Below, piece after piece: positions 16,624-24,745 of a stretch of DNA of 64,000 nucleotides; the first letter of the stretch is position 1; every line of letters starts with the position of its first letter. A program made the position numbers and the translations under genes. Source of the DNA: CBDDIP01 sp965229005 (lineage in GTDB: Bacteria > Actinomycetota > Acidimicrobiia > Acidimicrobiales > Ilumatobacteraceae); the NCBI GenBank assembly GCA_965229005.1, contig CBDDIP010000001.1, positions 310,001-374,000 on the forward strand. The letters run 5' to 3'. Under the pieces are notes generated by a model, which saw only the letters and a program-made list of their open reading frames with translations, searched no databases and had not been told where the DNA came from.

Positions 16624-17103
16624 ATGGGCATGACCGACATCCTCCCGACCGGTGTCTCCACGACCGCTACGCGGCGTCGCTGGCTTCTTCCCGTCATCGC
16701 AGTCGCCCTCTTGGCCGCCGGTCTCGGCGTCGGACTCGCGATTGCTGCCGGACGAGATGACTCATCGCCCGGTCAAGCTTCCACTGCCGTCCAGGTCTCC
16801 AACGTGAACCAGGCGTGCACGAACTGGATGATGAGTGTTCCCGCTTCGTCAGCAGGCACGTCGAACTGGTGCGGCGACATGACTGCATGGATGAACCAGC
16901 AGGTCACCGATGGACGGATGATGGGCATGATGATGTGGGGTGACCCCGACCGAATGCTCGCCAGCTGCCAATCATGGGTCAGCTCGAGCAACGCCGGTGC
17001 ACCTCCGCTCTCCTGGTGCGACGACATGATCGCCTGGATGCGCCAACACATGAACGGCGACTGGGACGGCTGGATGATGAACGGCTCGATGATGGGTCGC
17101 TGA
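16624..17103 (+). CDS. Membrane-anchored Met/Cys-rich protein, putative periplasmic-side metal binder
   Basis: 159 residues. The ATG at 16624 has GGAG six bases upstream. An N-terminal signal-anchor helix (RRWLLPVIAVALLAAGLGVGLAIAAG) leaves about 110 residues outside the membrane. That part holds two similar units, each with a C...NW/SW..CxDMxAWM pattern (ACTNWMM...WCGDMTAWM and SCQSWVS...WCDDMIAWM), and a Met-dense end (MMGMMMWGDPDRM, MMNGSMMGR). Met and Cys clusters suit Cu(I)/Ag(I) binding. Four bases separate it from the multicopper oxidase gene, so it is likely to be that enzyme's partner. I do not recognise a named family. Confidence 0.75.
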   Translation: MGMTDILPTGVSTTATRRRWLLPVIAVALLAAGLGVGLAIAAGRDDSSPGQASTAVQVSNVNQACTNWMMSVPASSAGTSNWCGDMTAWMNQQVTDGRMMGMMMWGDPDRMLASCQSWVSSSNAGAPPLSWCDDMIAWMRQHMNGDWDGWMMNGSMMGR

Positions 17104-17107
17104 ACCC

Positions 17108-18661
17108 GTGGATGCCGCAGCATCATCAGCCAAGGGCCCGATTCCTCGCGGCGCGCTGACGCGACGATCACTGCTGGTCGGAGTGACGGCGTTGGCCGGC
17201 ACAACGTTGGTGTCGGCATGCTCACCGCGACGAGCGGCCCACCCTTCCCAGTCCGGGCCGGCGCCCGTGACGTCGGGTGGCCCGGCGACGACCACATCCC
17301 CAGCGTCAGCATCGGCTTGGGTGCAACCTGAGGTCCTGTCGAGCCACGGCGGCGTCCTCGAGGTGACCCTCGAAGCGGCACCATCGATGGTTCCTTGGCG
17401 CGGTGGTCAGCGGTGGGCGTTGACATACAACGGGACAACGCCCGGCCCGACGTTGCGAGTGCGGCCCGGTGACCGCCTTCGAGTACTGCTCCGCAACCAG
17501 CTCGACTCACCGACCAACCTGCACGTCCACGGCCTGCATGTGTCACCGAACGCGGCGAGCGACAACGTGTTCGTGATGGTCGGCCCCGGCGAGGACCACA
17601 CCTACGAGTACCAGATTCCTGCTGATCACCCGTCGGGCACCTTCTGGTATCACCCCCACCATCACGGCACCGTCGCCGAGCAGGTGGCCGCCGGCATGGC
17701 CGGCGTGATCATCATCGACGACGAGCTCGACACGCTGCCACTGCTAGCGAACGCGACGGAGCGGGTGATGGTGCTCAGCGACCCTCGGATCGGCACCACC
17801 TCAGACGTGCTCCGGTGGTCGATGATGGGCATGATGCAGGGCCGCTTCGGTGACGGCGTGCTCGTCAACGCCACACCACAACCGTCGCTGACCGTGCCGG
17901 CCGGCACGATGGAACGTTGGCGGATCCTCAACGCCAGCGCCTCGCGCTACTACCCGCTACGTCTCGACGGCGCGCGCTGGTGGCAGCTCAGCGGCGACGG
18001 TGGCCGCCTGGCGATACCCGTCGACGCGACCGGTCTCGTCCTCGCGCCGGGCGAACGCGCCGAAGTCCTTGTCGCTGTCGAGCGTGCCGCCACGATGGCG
18101 CTCGTCACCGAGGCCTGGCAAGGCACGATCGGGATGGGCGGGATGGGCGGGATGGGTGGGCAACCCAACCGATCGGGTGCCACCGAAACGGTACTCACCG
18201 TCATCGGTACCGGTGCGGACACAACCGCACCAGCGGTCGACGGCCCGCTGAGCACCATCGACTCCCTGGCCGACGCACACATCGACGCAACACGCGAGTT
18301 CACGTTCGAGATGGGTGGAATGATGAGCGGAAACGGCATGTCGTTCACGATCAATGGGCGAACTTTCGATGCCGAGCGCGTCGATGTCGAAGCAGCGCTC
18401 GGCACGGTCGAGGAATGGACGATCACCAACGCAACGCCGATGGCCCACCCCTTCCACCTTCACGTCTGGCCGTTCCAGGTCATCGACGCCAGCGACCGGC
18501 GAACACCGCCAAGCGGCTGGAAGGACGTCGTCGACGTTCCTGCCGGAGGGTGGGTCCGCCTGCGCGTTGCGTTTCGCGATTTCGGTGGCCGAGCTGTCTA
18601 CCACTGCCACATCCTCGATCACGAGGACCGCGGGATGATGGGCGTCATCAACGTCACCTGA
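17108..18661 (+). CDS. Multicopper oxidase (CueO/CopA-type), Tat-exported
   Basis: 517 residues from a GTG. A twin-arginine signal (ALTRRSLLVGVTALAG, Arg19-Arg20) with a lipobox-like VSAC at Cys38 exports the folded enzyme. Trinuclear and type-1 copper ligands: HVHGLH (His139, His141), YHPHHHG (about 182-186), HPFHLHVWPF and the final YHCHILDHEDRGMMG, which has the type-1 Cys and the axial Met. A Met/Gly insert (GMGGMGGMGG at about residues 343-352) resembles the substrate Cu(I) sites of CueO. It oxidises Cu(I) to Cu(II) with O2 and so detoxifies copper outside the membrane. It follows the Met-rich protein gene by four bases. Confidence 0.95.
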   Translation: MDAAASSAKGPIPRGALTRRSLLVGVTALAGTTLVSACSPRRAAHPSQSGPAPVTSGGPATTTSPASASAWVQPEVLSSHGGVLEVTLEAAPSMVPWRGGQRWALTYNGTTPGPTLRVRPGDRLRVLLRNQLDSPTNLHVHGLHVSPNAASDNVFVMVGPGEDHTYEYQIPADHPSGTFWYHPHHHGTVAEQVAAGMAGVIIIDDELDTLPLLANATERVMVLSDPRIGTTSDVLRWSMMGMMQGRFGDGVLVNATPQPSLTVPAGTMERWRILNASASRYYPLRLDGARWWQLSGDGGRLAIPVDATGLVLAPGERAEVLVAVERAATMALVTEAWQGTIGMGGMGGMGGQPNRSGATETVLTVIGTGADTTAPAVDGPLSTIDSLADAHIDATREFTFEMGGMMSGNGMSFTINGRTFDAERVDVEAALGTVEEWTITNATPMAHPFHLHVWPFQVIDASDRRTPPSGWKDVVDVPAGGWVRLRVAFRDFGGRAVYHCHILDHEDRGMMGVINVT

Positions 18662-18720
18662 CAGCGAAGCTGGGCGACGCCCGCGTCTGCCGGGCGGGTG
18701 TCGTGAGCGCCACGGGCAGT

Positions 18721-18782
18721 CAGATCCATCGGCACTGACAGATCCATCGGTGTTGACAGATACATCGGTGATGGCCGATACT
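18721..18782 (+). promoter_or_regulatory. Promoter with three tandem 18-bp repeats (ArsR operator)
   Basis: Three consecutive 18-bp units start at 18721, 18739 and 18757, each with GAT(C/A)CATCGG. A TTGACA -35 box (18753-18758) and a GATACT -10 box (18777-18782), 18 bases apart, enclose the third unit. The ATG at 18790 follows within eight bases, so the transcript is probably leaderless. Binding of the encoded CmtR-like repressor would block the polymerase directly. Confidence 0.68.
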
Positions 18783-18789
18783 TCTGGTG

Positions 18790-19140
18790 ATGCAAAGCAC
18801 CACTGGAGTAACCCGCGCAGTCGAGATCGGCCTCGCTGCCAAGCTCTTCGACGGTTTCGCCGACCGCACGCGGTTGGCGATCCTGGTCGAACTCAGTGCG
18901 GGCGAGCGCCGTGTCACCGATTTGGTCACGGCGCTCGCCGGCTCGCAGGGCAACGTGTCCGGGCACCTGGCGTGCCTGAAGGAGTGTGGACTCGTTCGCG
19001 ATCGGCGTGATGGGCGTCAGGTCTTCTACAGCATCTCGCGATCCGAGGTCATCGACGTGTTGCGGGCCGCGGAGGCGTTGTTGGCGTTGACTGGGGAGCG
19101 CATCGAGTTGTGCCCGAACTACCGGCCGGACCGGCGATGA
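18790..19140 (+). CDS. ArsR/SmtB-family metal repressor, CmtR-like
   Basis: 116 residues; a GTG three bases earlier is the alternative start. It has the same architecture as the ArsR at 16197: AAKLFDGFADRTRLAIL, the recognition region GSQGNVSGHLACLKECGLV, wing DGRQVFY, and Cys62, Cys66 and Cys108, which correspond to the CmtR ligand set. It should sense Cd(II)/Pb(II). Its stop overlaps the ATPase ATG by four bases, so repressor, pump and lspA are one coupled operon. This mirrors the cmtR-ctpG pairing known from Mycobacterium. Confidence 0.92.
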   Translation: MQSTTGVTRAVEIGLAAKLFDGFADRTRLAILVELSAGERRVTDLVTALAGSQGNVSGHLACLKECGLVRDRRDGRQVFYSISRSEVIDVLRAAEALLALTGERIELCPNYRPDRR

Positions 19141-21065
19141 CCGCGCTCGACGAACTCGACTCCGACCGCGACGAGCATGGCGACGCGCCGGAGCATCTGT
19201 GGGAGAGCCGTGAGGTGCGCTGGTCGGGACTGTCGGGAATGCTGCTACTGGCGGGCTATGTCGCTCAGTGGGGCGGCGCCGCCGATGGTGTCTCGATCGG
19301 GTTGTGGTTGGCGTCGTTGTTGGCGGGTGTCCGCTTCTTCGCTGCTGAAGCGATCGAGGAACTGGTTCGCGAGCGCGAGGTTGGCATCGAGCTGCTGATG
19401 ACCGTCGCCGCCGTGGCTGCGGCGGTGCTCGGGTTGTGGGAGGAAGCCGCTGCGCTGGCGTTCCTGTACTCGATCTCAGAAGCGCTCGAGGAGTTCACCA
19501 CCGACCGCACCCGCGGGGCGATCAGGGCATTGATGGACCTGGCCCCGAAACGGGTCCGCCGTCTCGTCGACGGCGTCGAGGAGGAGATCGATCTCGAGTT
19601 GTTGGCGGTTGGTGACCGGTTCGTCGTTCGGCCCGGAGAAGGGATCGCCACCGACGGACAGATCGTCGATGGCCGCTCCGCGCTGAACGAAGCGGCGATC
19701 ACCGGCGAATCGGTGCCTGTCGAGAAGGCTGTCGGCGACAAGGTGTTCGCCGGCACGTTGAACACGACCGGTTCGATCGTTGTCGAGACGACCGCGACCA
19801 GCGTCGACAACACGCTCGCCAAGATCGTCCATCTCGTCACCGAAGCGCAGGAGCAGAAGGGTCGCGGGGAGCGGTTCATGACCCGCTTCTCGCGCCGCTA
19901 CTCGCCCGCGGTCCTCGCTGCCGGAATCGCGATCGCGATTGTCGGAGGCATCGCTACCGGAGAGTGGTCGACGTGGGCCGAGCGCGCCGCGACCGTTCTG
20001 GTTGCCGCCGCGCCGTGCGCGCTCGTGATCGCGATCCCGATCACCTACGTCGCCGCGATCGGCTCCGCAAGCCGGCGGGGGATATTGATCAAAGGCGGCG
20101 TCTATCTCGAAGAACTCGCCCAGGTGCAGGTGCTCGCACTCGACAAGACCGGGACACTGACTCAGGGCCGCCCTCAGGTGGTCAGCGTTGTCCCGGCTTC
20201 GGGTGAATCCGACGCTTCGCTGCTCGCGGCGGCCGCCGCTGTCGAACAACGCTCCGAGCACCCACTCGCCCGAGCCGTCCTCGCCCGGGCCGAGGCTGCC
20301 GGGATCGGCATCTCACCGGTGTCGGACTTCGAGGCGTTGATCGGTGCCGGTGCCTGCGCGACCGTAGATGGCCGTCGAATCATGATCGGTTCACCGACAC
20401 TGATGACCGACAGCGCCGTCGAACTGGGCCGGCTGGCCGAGGAAATCGAACGCCTCGAGAGTTCGGGGCAGACCGTGATCGTGACCGCGACCGACGACAA
20501 AGCGCTCGGGCTGATCGGAATCGCCGACGTGCTTCGCCCACAAGCATCCGCGGCGATGGCAGATCTGCATCGCGTCGGCATCAAACGACTCGTGATGCTC
20601 ACCGGCGACAACCCCCGCACCGCGGCCGCCGTCGCCGCCCAAGTCGGCGTCGACGACTTCCAGGCCGGTCTCAAACCCGAGGACAAGTCACGCATCATCG
20701 GCGAGTTGACCGCGACCTACGGGCATGTGGCCATGGTCGGCGACGGCGTCAACGACGCGCCAGCGTTGGCAGCAGCGTCCGTTGGCATCGCAATGGGCAC
20801 CGCCGGCAGCGACGTCGCACTCGAGACCGCCGACGTGGCATTGATGGGCGACGACCTCGCCAAACTCGTCGACGCCCTCGAGCTCGGCCGCCGCACACGC
20901 CGAATCGTCCGCCAGAACATCGTCCTCGGCCTGACCATCCTCGTCGTGCTCGTACCCGGCGCACTGATCGGCCTGTTCAGTCTGCCCGTCGCCGTGCTCG
21001 CCCACGAACTGTCCGAACTGTTCGTCATCACCAACGGCATGCGCGCCGCCCGGCGCCGTCGATGA
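19137..21065 (+). CDS. Heavy-metal P1B-type ATPase with APC transmembrane motif (CtpG-like)
   Basis: 642 residues. ATP-driven efflux of a soft metal across the cytoplasmic membrane. There is no N-terminal CxxC metal-binding domain; the N-terminus is acidic (DELDSDRDEHGDAPEH). Actuator motif TGESVPVEK; membrane metal motif AAPCALVIAIP near 292-297 (APC, not the usual CPC); phosphorylation site DKTGTLT at about 336; GDGVNDAPALAAASVGIAMG hinge. The nearest well-known member with this operon context is CtpG, regulated by CmtR, so Cd(II) is the best guess. The ATG at 19137 overlaps the repressor stop, and its own stop overlaps the lspA ATG. Confidence 0.93.
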   Translation: MTALDELDSDRDEHGDAPEHLWESREVRWSGLSGMLLLAGYVAQWGGAADGVSIGLWLASLLAGVRFFAAEAIEELVREREVGIELLMTVAAVAAAVLGLWEEAAALAFLYSISEALEEFTTDRTRGAIRALMDLAPKRVRRLVDGVEEEIDLELLAVGDRFVVRPGEGIATDGQIVDGRSALNEAAITGESVPVEKAVGDKVFAGTLNTTGSIVVETTATSVDNTLAKIVHLVTEAQEQKGRGERFMTRFSRRYSPAVLAAGIAIAIVGGIATGEWSTWAERAATVLVAAAPCALVIAIPITYVAAIGSASRRGILIKGGVYLEELAQVQVLALDKTGTLTQGRPQVVSVVPASGESDASLLAAAAAVEQRSEHPLARAVLARAEAAGIGISPVSDFEALIGAGACATVDGRRIMIGSPTLMTDSAVELGRLAEEIERLESSGQTVIVTATDDKALGLIGIADVLRPQASAAMADLHRVGIKRLVMLTGDNPRTAAAVAAQVGVDDFQAGLKPEDKSRIIGELTATYGHVAMVGDGVNDAPALAAASVGIAMGTAGSDVALETADVALMGDDLAKLVDALELGRRTRRIVRQNIVLGLTILVVLVPGALIGLFSLPVAVLAHELSELFVITNGMRAARRRR

Positions 21066-21586
21066 TCGCCTCACAACGAGCCACGACGACACCTTCGGCA
21101 CGCCGACAGCGAGCACTCCTCCTCGCAGCAGTTGTGGGCGCGGCAAGCATCGATGGAGTCACCAAGCTGGCCGCCAAAGCGACCCTCGACGACGGCCCCA
21201 CCCACATCATCGGACCGATCGCCCTGAAGCTCGGCCACAACTCCGGCGTCGCGTTCGGCCTCGGCGCAACCGGCCCAGCATGGATCGTGCTCGCCGTCAC
21301 GGCAGTCGTCATCGCCGTGCTGGCGGCGGCAGCCTGGCAGGGCCGGTTCGCGTCGCCGCTCGCGGCTGGACTCATCCTCGGCGGAGCGGTCGCCAACTTC
21401 GTCGACCGGATCAGCGATGGCGCAGTCACCGACATGATCGACGTCGGCTCGTGGCCAACCTTCAACGCGGCCGACATCGCCATCACGACCGGTGTCGTCC
21501 TGCTTGTCCTCGCTCAGCTCAGGCCTGCGGCACATCCCGCCGCCACTGGCCCGGCATCAGCCGCTTCGGCTGACGATCGAGTATGA
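21062..21586 (+). CDS. lspA: Signal peptidase II (lipoprotein signal peptidase)
   Basis: 174 residues, four membrane helices. It cleaves prolipoproteins before the lipidated Cys. The catalytic aspartates are in GGAVANFVDRISDGAVTDMID and in TFNAADIAI; NSGVAFGL is the third conserved block. lspA is often carried in metal-resistance operons next to a CadA-like ATPase. Here it overlaps the ATPase gene by four bases. The last residues (SADDRV) are encoded by the start of a thioredoxin-like gene remnant, so the original C-terminus has been replaced or extended by the rearrangement. Confidence 0.93.
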   Translation: MIASQRATTTPSARRQRALLLAAVVGAASIDGVTKLAAKATLDDGPTHIIGPIALKLGHNSGVAFGLGATGPAWIVLAVTAVVIAVLAAAAWQGRFASPLAAGLILGGAVANFVDRISDGAVTDMIDVGSWPTFNAADIAITTGVVLLVLAQLRPAAHPAATGPASAASADDRV

Positions 21587-21720
21587 GTTGGTCACGACGA
21601 GGAAGCCGCCGCGTCTCGTTTCGCGGTTCGCCGGCGATCTTGATCGACGACGTCGATCCCTTTGCAGTCGTTGACGAACCGATCGGCCTGTCATGTCGCG
21701 CCTCAAACCCAACCGACCAG
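21566..21720 (+). pseudogene. Truncated, frameshifted copy of the thioredoxin-like gene at 26071
   Basis: The reading LTIEYELVT followed, in another frame, by RVSFRGSPAILIDDVDPFAVVDEPIGLSCR closely matches the middle of the protein at 26071-26403 (LTIEYQLVT, RVSFRGSPTILIDGVDPFAVGDEPIGLSCR). The N-terminal CPHW part, about 30 codons, and the C-terminal end are gone, and a small deletion breaks the frame near 21,605. The remnant begins inside the last codons of lspA. Confidence 0.85.
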
Positions 21721-21932
21721 CTCGACGCGTCGCCAACGCCGACACGCGCGAGGTCCGAGAAGCCGACAACCGATCCGCGCGCGGGGCTGCGACGTCGAGC
21801 ACCGCGCCCGCCCGCAATCGCGGCAGCCGGCAGATCGCAATCAACAGGTCCTCACCGCCTCGGTCCTGTTGCTCACCGCCGCATCAGCCGTACTACTGGC
21901 CATCGCAATCGCGAACCGGTGACAGGCGAACG
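21721..21932. other. Space without a supported gene
   Basis: Lies between the thioredoxin-like remnant and the DUF411 gene end. A plus-strand frame ending at 21922 closes with a hydrophobic stretch (VLTASVLLLTAASAVLLAIAIANR), which could be a decayed small membrane protein. It has no clear start or ribosome site, so it is not called as a gene. Confidence 0.5.
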
Positions 21933-22454
21933 TCAGTAGGAGAACGCGGTGAGTGATCCGTCGAGTTGCACGAGCACGACCGGTTGGCCGGTCCAACTCG
22001 TCGCGTCGCCACCCATCCCGGGTGCGTCCCCCGGCATACCGGGAAGGGCGAGTCCAGCTGCGTCGGGGCGGTCCGTGAGGAGCTGGCGAATTGCTTCCGC
22101 CGGTACGTGCCCCTCGATCGCATATCCGTCGACCATCGCGGTGTGGCACGACTGGGCGCTGTCAGGGATACCCAACGAAGCCCGGTATGCCGCTCGATCG
22201 GGATCTTCGGTCACGTCGACGGTGGCGCCTTGAGATCGCAGGTACACGACCCACGCAGAGCAACAGCTTCAACCAGGATCGCGTCGGACCTGCAACGACA
22301 AGCCGTCGAGTGCTCCACCGGCCACAGACGGTCCGGTCGGAGCCGACGCACCGCTGCCGTCGCCACTCGAGCACCCGACGGCCAGCACGCCCGTCAGCCC
22401 GACGAGGCCCGCCCCGAGCCCTGTGAGGAAGTGTCGCCGTCCGATCGTTGTCAT
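21933..22454 (-). CDS. DUF411 metal-binding protein with Tat signal and in-frame TGA (nonsense or selenocysteine)
   Basis: The reading frame from the ATG at 22454 runs to 21933 (173 sense positions) except for one TGA at 22271-22269. Before it: a twin-arginine signal and lipobox (TTIGRRHFLTGLGAGLVGLTGVLAVGCS). After it, in the same frame: SCCSAWVVYLRSQGATVDV, then DSAQSCHTAMVDGYAIEGHVPAEAI and LALPGMPGDAPGM, which are DUF411 signatures. The TGA falls at the first Cys of the family's C-x-CC metal motif (DPG-TGA-SCC). It is therefore either a Cys-to-stop mutation that kills the protein or a UGA read as selenocysteine. The ATG overlaps the upstream ATPase stop by four bases. DUF411 proteins are typical of copper/heavy-metal islands. 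Confidence 0.75.
22237..22255 (-). promoter_or_regulatory. Stem-loop 13 bases after the in-frame TGA (possible bacterial SECIS)
   Basis: On the mRNA, CGUGGGU (22255-22249) pairs with ACCUGCG (22243-22237) in seven pairs including two wobbles, leaving the loop CGUGU. The loop begins 21 bases after the UGA and has G at its second position. These match the general description of bacterial SECIS elements. GC-rich DNA gives such hairpins by chance, so the support is weak. Confidence 0.3.
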
Positions 22455-24745
22455 CGGGGGTGAACCGTAGCGGAGGTGTCCGTGCCGGCTTCGGCGGCCG
22501 GTCGGCGGGCTGTGTCGTTGTGTTCGGCGTTGGCGCGTGTGCCGTGCGCTGGTCGGCGCAGCAGTCGGAGGCCGTTGGCGATGACGACGAGGCTGGCGCC
22601 CATGTCGGCGAGCACTGCGATCCACAGCGAGGCAGTTCCGGCGAGTGTGAGAACGAGGAACACGGCCTTGACGCCCAAGGCGATGCTGATGTTCTGCCAG
22701 AGCACGTGGGCGGTGTGGGTGGAGATGCGGATGGTCTCGGCGATCTTGCGTGGGTCGTCGTCCATCAACGCGATGTCGGCGGTCTCGATCGCGGTGTCGG
22801 TGCCGGCCGCGCCCATCGCGATGCCGAGGTCTGCTTTGGCGAGGGCGGGTGCGTCGTTGACCCCGTCGCCGACCATTCCCACCGGTCCGGCCGTGGCGAC
22901 GAGTTCGGTGATGATGCGCAGCTTGTCGTCGGGCAGCAGGTCGCCGCGGGCGTCGTCGATGCCGGCCTGGGCGGCGATTGCGGTGGCGGTGCGTTGGTTG
23001 TCGCCGGTGAGCATGATGGTGGTCACGCCGAGCGCCTTGAGGTCGTCGACGGCTTGGCGGCTGTTCGGGCGCAAGGTGTCGGCGACAGCGAGTACGGCGA
23101 TCGGGTGCGCGTTCATGAGCACGATCGCGGTCTTCGCTTCGTTCTCCAGCCCTTCCAGGATCGCTTCGAGTTCGGGCCCGCACATCCCGGTCTCTTCGGC
23201 GAGGCGGTGGTTGCCCAACGTGTACACGGTGCCGGCGATGCTGGCGCGCACACCGCGACCGGTGATCGCTTCGAACTCCTCGGCGTCGTCGAGCGGGCCG
23301 TGGTAGGCGGTGACGATCGCGTGCGCCACCGGGTGCTCGGAAAGCGCTTCGATCGACGCCGTGATTCGCAGCACCTCGTCGTCAGTCAGTTCGCCGAGGT
23401 TGACGAGGTCGGTGAGCACCGGGGTGCCATGGGTCAAGGTGCCGGTCTTGTCGAGAGCGACGGTTCGGATCTTGCGGGCGTTCTCGAGGTGCACACCGCC
23501 TTTGATCAAGATGCCGCGCCGGGCCGCGCCACCGAGCCCGGACACCACGGTCACCGGAGTCGAGATCACCAGCGCGCACGGGCAGGCGAGCACGAGCAGC
23601 ACCAGTGCCCGGTAGAACCAGTCGTGGAAGCTGCCGTGCCCGGTGACCACCGGGACGACGGCCACGATGATCGCCATCGCGAACACCGCCGGCGTGTAGA
23701 TCGCAGCGAATCGGTCAACGAAACGCTGCGCGGGGGCCTTGTCGGCCTGGGCTTCCTGGATCGAACGGGCGATCCGATCGAGTGTGCCTTCGCCCTTGGC
23801 AGCGGTGACGGTGATCTCCAGGGTGCCGCGCTCGTTGATCGTGCCGGCGAACACCGGATCACCGACCGCTTTCGACACGGGGATCGATTCGCCGGTGATC
23901 GGCGCCTGGTTCACCGAACTCGCCCCGGAGGTGACACGCCCGTCGAGGGCTATGCGTTCGCCCGGCTTGACCAGGATCACCGCATCCAACGGCACTTCCC
24001 CGGTCGCAACGGCGACCCAGCCACCGTCGCGGCGCATGCTCGCCGTCTCGGGAGCGAGACCGACCAGTGAACGGATCGCGTTGCGGGCCCGTTCCAAGCT
24101 CAGTGCCTCGATGAGCTCGGCCACACCGAACAGCCAGATGACCACCGCTGCTTCGGGCCACTGCCCGATCGCGATCGCGCCGATGACCGCGACGGACATC
24201 AACAGGCTCATCGTCATCCGCCTCGAACGCAGCGCCTGGAATCCCTTGCGCAACGTGTCGCGTCCGCCGAGCGCGATCGCGATGACCGCCAGGACGGCGA
24301 CGAGCACCGACTGTTCGTCGGCGCCCAGGATCACGGCAACTTCTGAGCCGACGGCGAACAAGCCGGCGACGACAGTCACGATGACCGACCGGCGCGACAG
24401 GCTTCGATCGAGCGACGCCCCCTCTGCCCCCGCGACGACACTTGGTCGCATCCCCAACTCACGGATCGCGGCCTCGATCGGCGCCGGCGACTCCAGATCG
24501 TGACGAACACGCACCCGCCGCCCGACGAGATCGAACTCCAACGACCGCACCCCAGTCAACGGCGTCAACACCGCGCGCAGATCGTTCTCCTCGGTCGCGC
24601 AGTCCAACTCCTCGACCCGGTATGTGACGACCCCCACACCTGACGAGGGGCCCGACAGCGGGGCCGCCATCGACGGTGCCACGCAACAATCGTCAGCCTC
24701 GACCGGAGACACGGCGCCCTCGACCTGATCATGGTCAGCCGACAC
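22451..24745 (-). CDS. Zn/Cd/Pb-type P1B ATPase (CadA/ZntA-like)
   Basis: 764 residues from the GTG at 24745, which overlaps the ArsR stop; the longer frame upstream lies inside the ArsR gene. The N-terminus has a DDCC pair and one HMA domain with EELDCATEE (residues about 40), as in ZntA/CadA-type pumps. Then come the membrane helices, actuator ITGESIPVSK, metal motif ACPCALVISTP near 388, DKTGTLT near 431, and GDGVNDAPALAKADLGIAMG near 621. It pumps Zn(II), Cd(II) or Pb(II) out of the cell. Its operon is ArsR, this pump, DUF411. The pump and its regulator are unlike the APC pump at 19137, so the island has two separate soft-metal systems. Confidence 0.94.
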   Translation of the reverse strand: MSADHDQVEGAVSPVEADDCCVAPSMAAPLSGPSSGVGVVTYRVEELDCATEENDLRAVLTPLTGVRSLEFDLVGRRVRVRHDLESPAPIEAAIRELGMRPSVVAGAEGASLDRSLSRRSVIVTVVAGLFAVGSEVAVILGADEQSVLVAVLAVIAIALGGRDTLRKGFQALRSRRMTMSLLMSVAVIGAIAIGQWPEAAVVIWLFGVAELIEALSLERARNAIRSLVGLAPETASMRRDGGWVAVATGEVPLDAVILVKPGERIALDGRVTSGASSVNQAPITGESIPVSKAVGDPVFAGTINERGTLEITVTAAKGEGTLDRIARSIQEAQADKAPAQRFVDRFAAIYTPAVFAMAIIVAVVPVVTGHGSFHDWFYRALVLLVLACPCALVISTPVTVVSGLGGAARRGILIKGGVHLENARKIRTVALDKTGTLTHGTPVLTDLVNLGELTDDEVLRITASIEALSEHPVAHAIVTAYHGPLDDAEEFEAITGRGVRASIAGTVYTLGNHRLAEETGMCGPELEAILEGLENEAKTAIVLMNAHPIAVLAVADTLRPNSRQAVDDLKALGVTTIMLTGDNQRTATAIAAQAGIDDARGDLLPDDKLRIITELVATAGPVGMVGDGVNDAPALAKADLGIAMGAAGTDTAIETADIALMDDDPRKIAETIRISTHTAHVLWQNISIALGVKAVFLVLTLAGTASLWIAVLADMGASLVVIANGLRLLRRPAHGTRANAEHNDTARRPAAEAGTDTSATVHPR

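Noticed and set aside
18137..18166. GGGATGGGC tandem repeat as a regulatory array
   Set aside because: It encodes the Met/Gly insert of the multicopper oxidase in frame and is explained by the protein.
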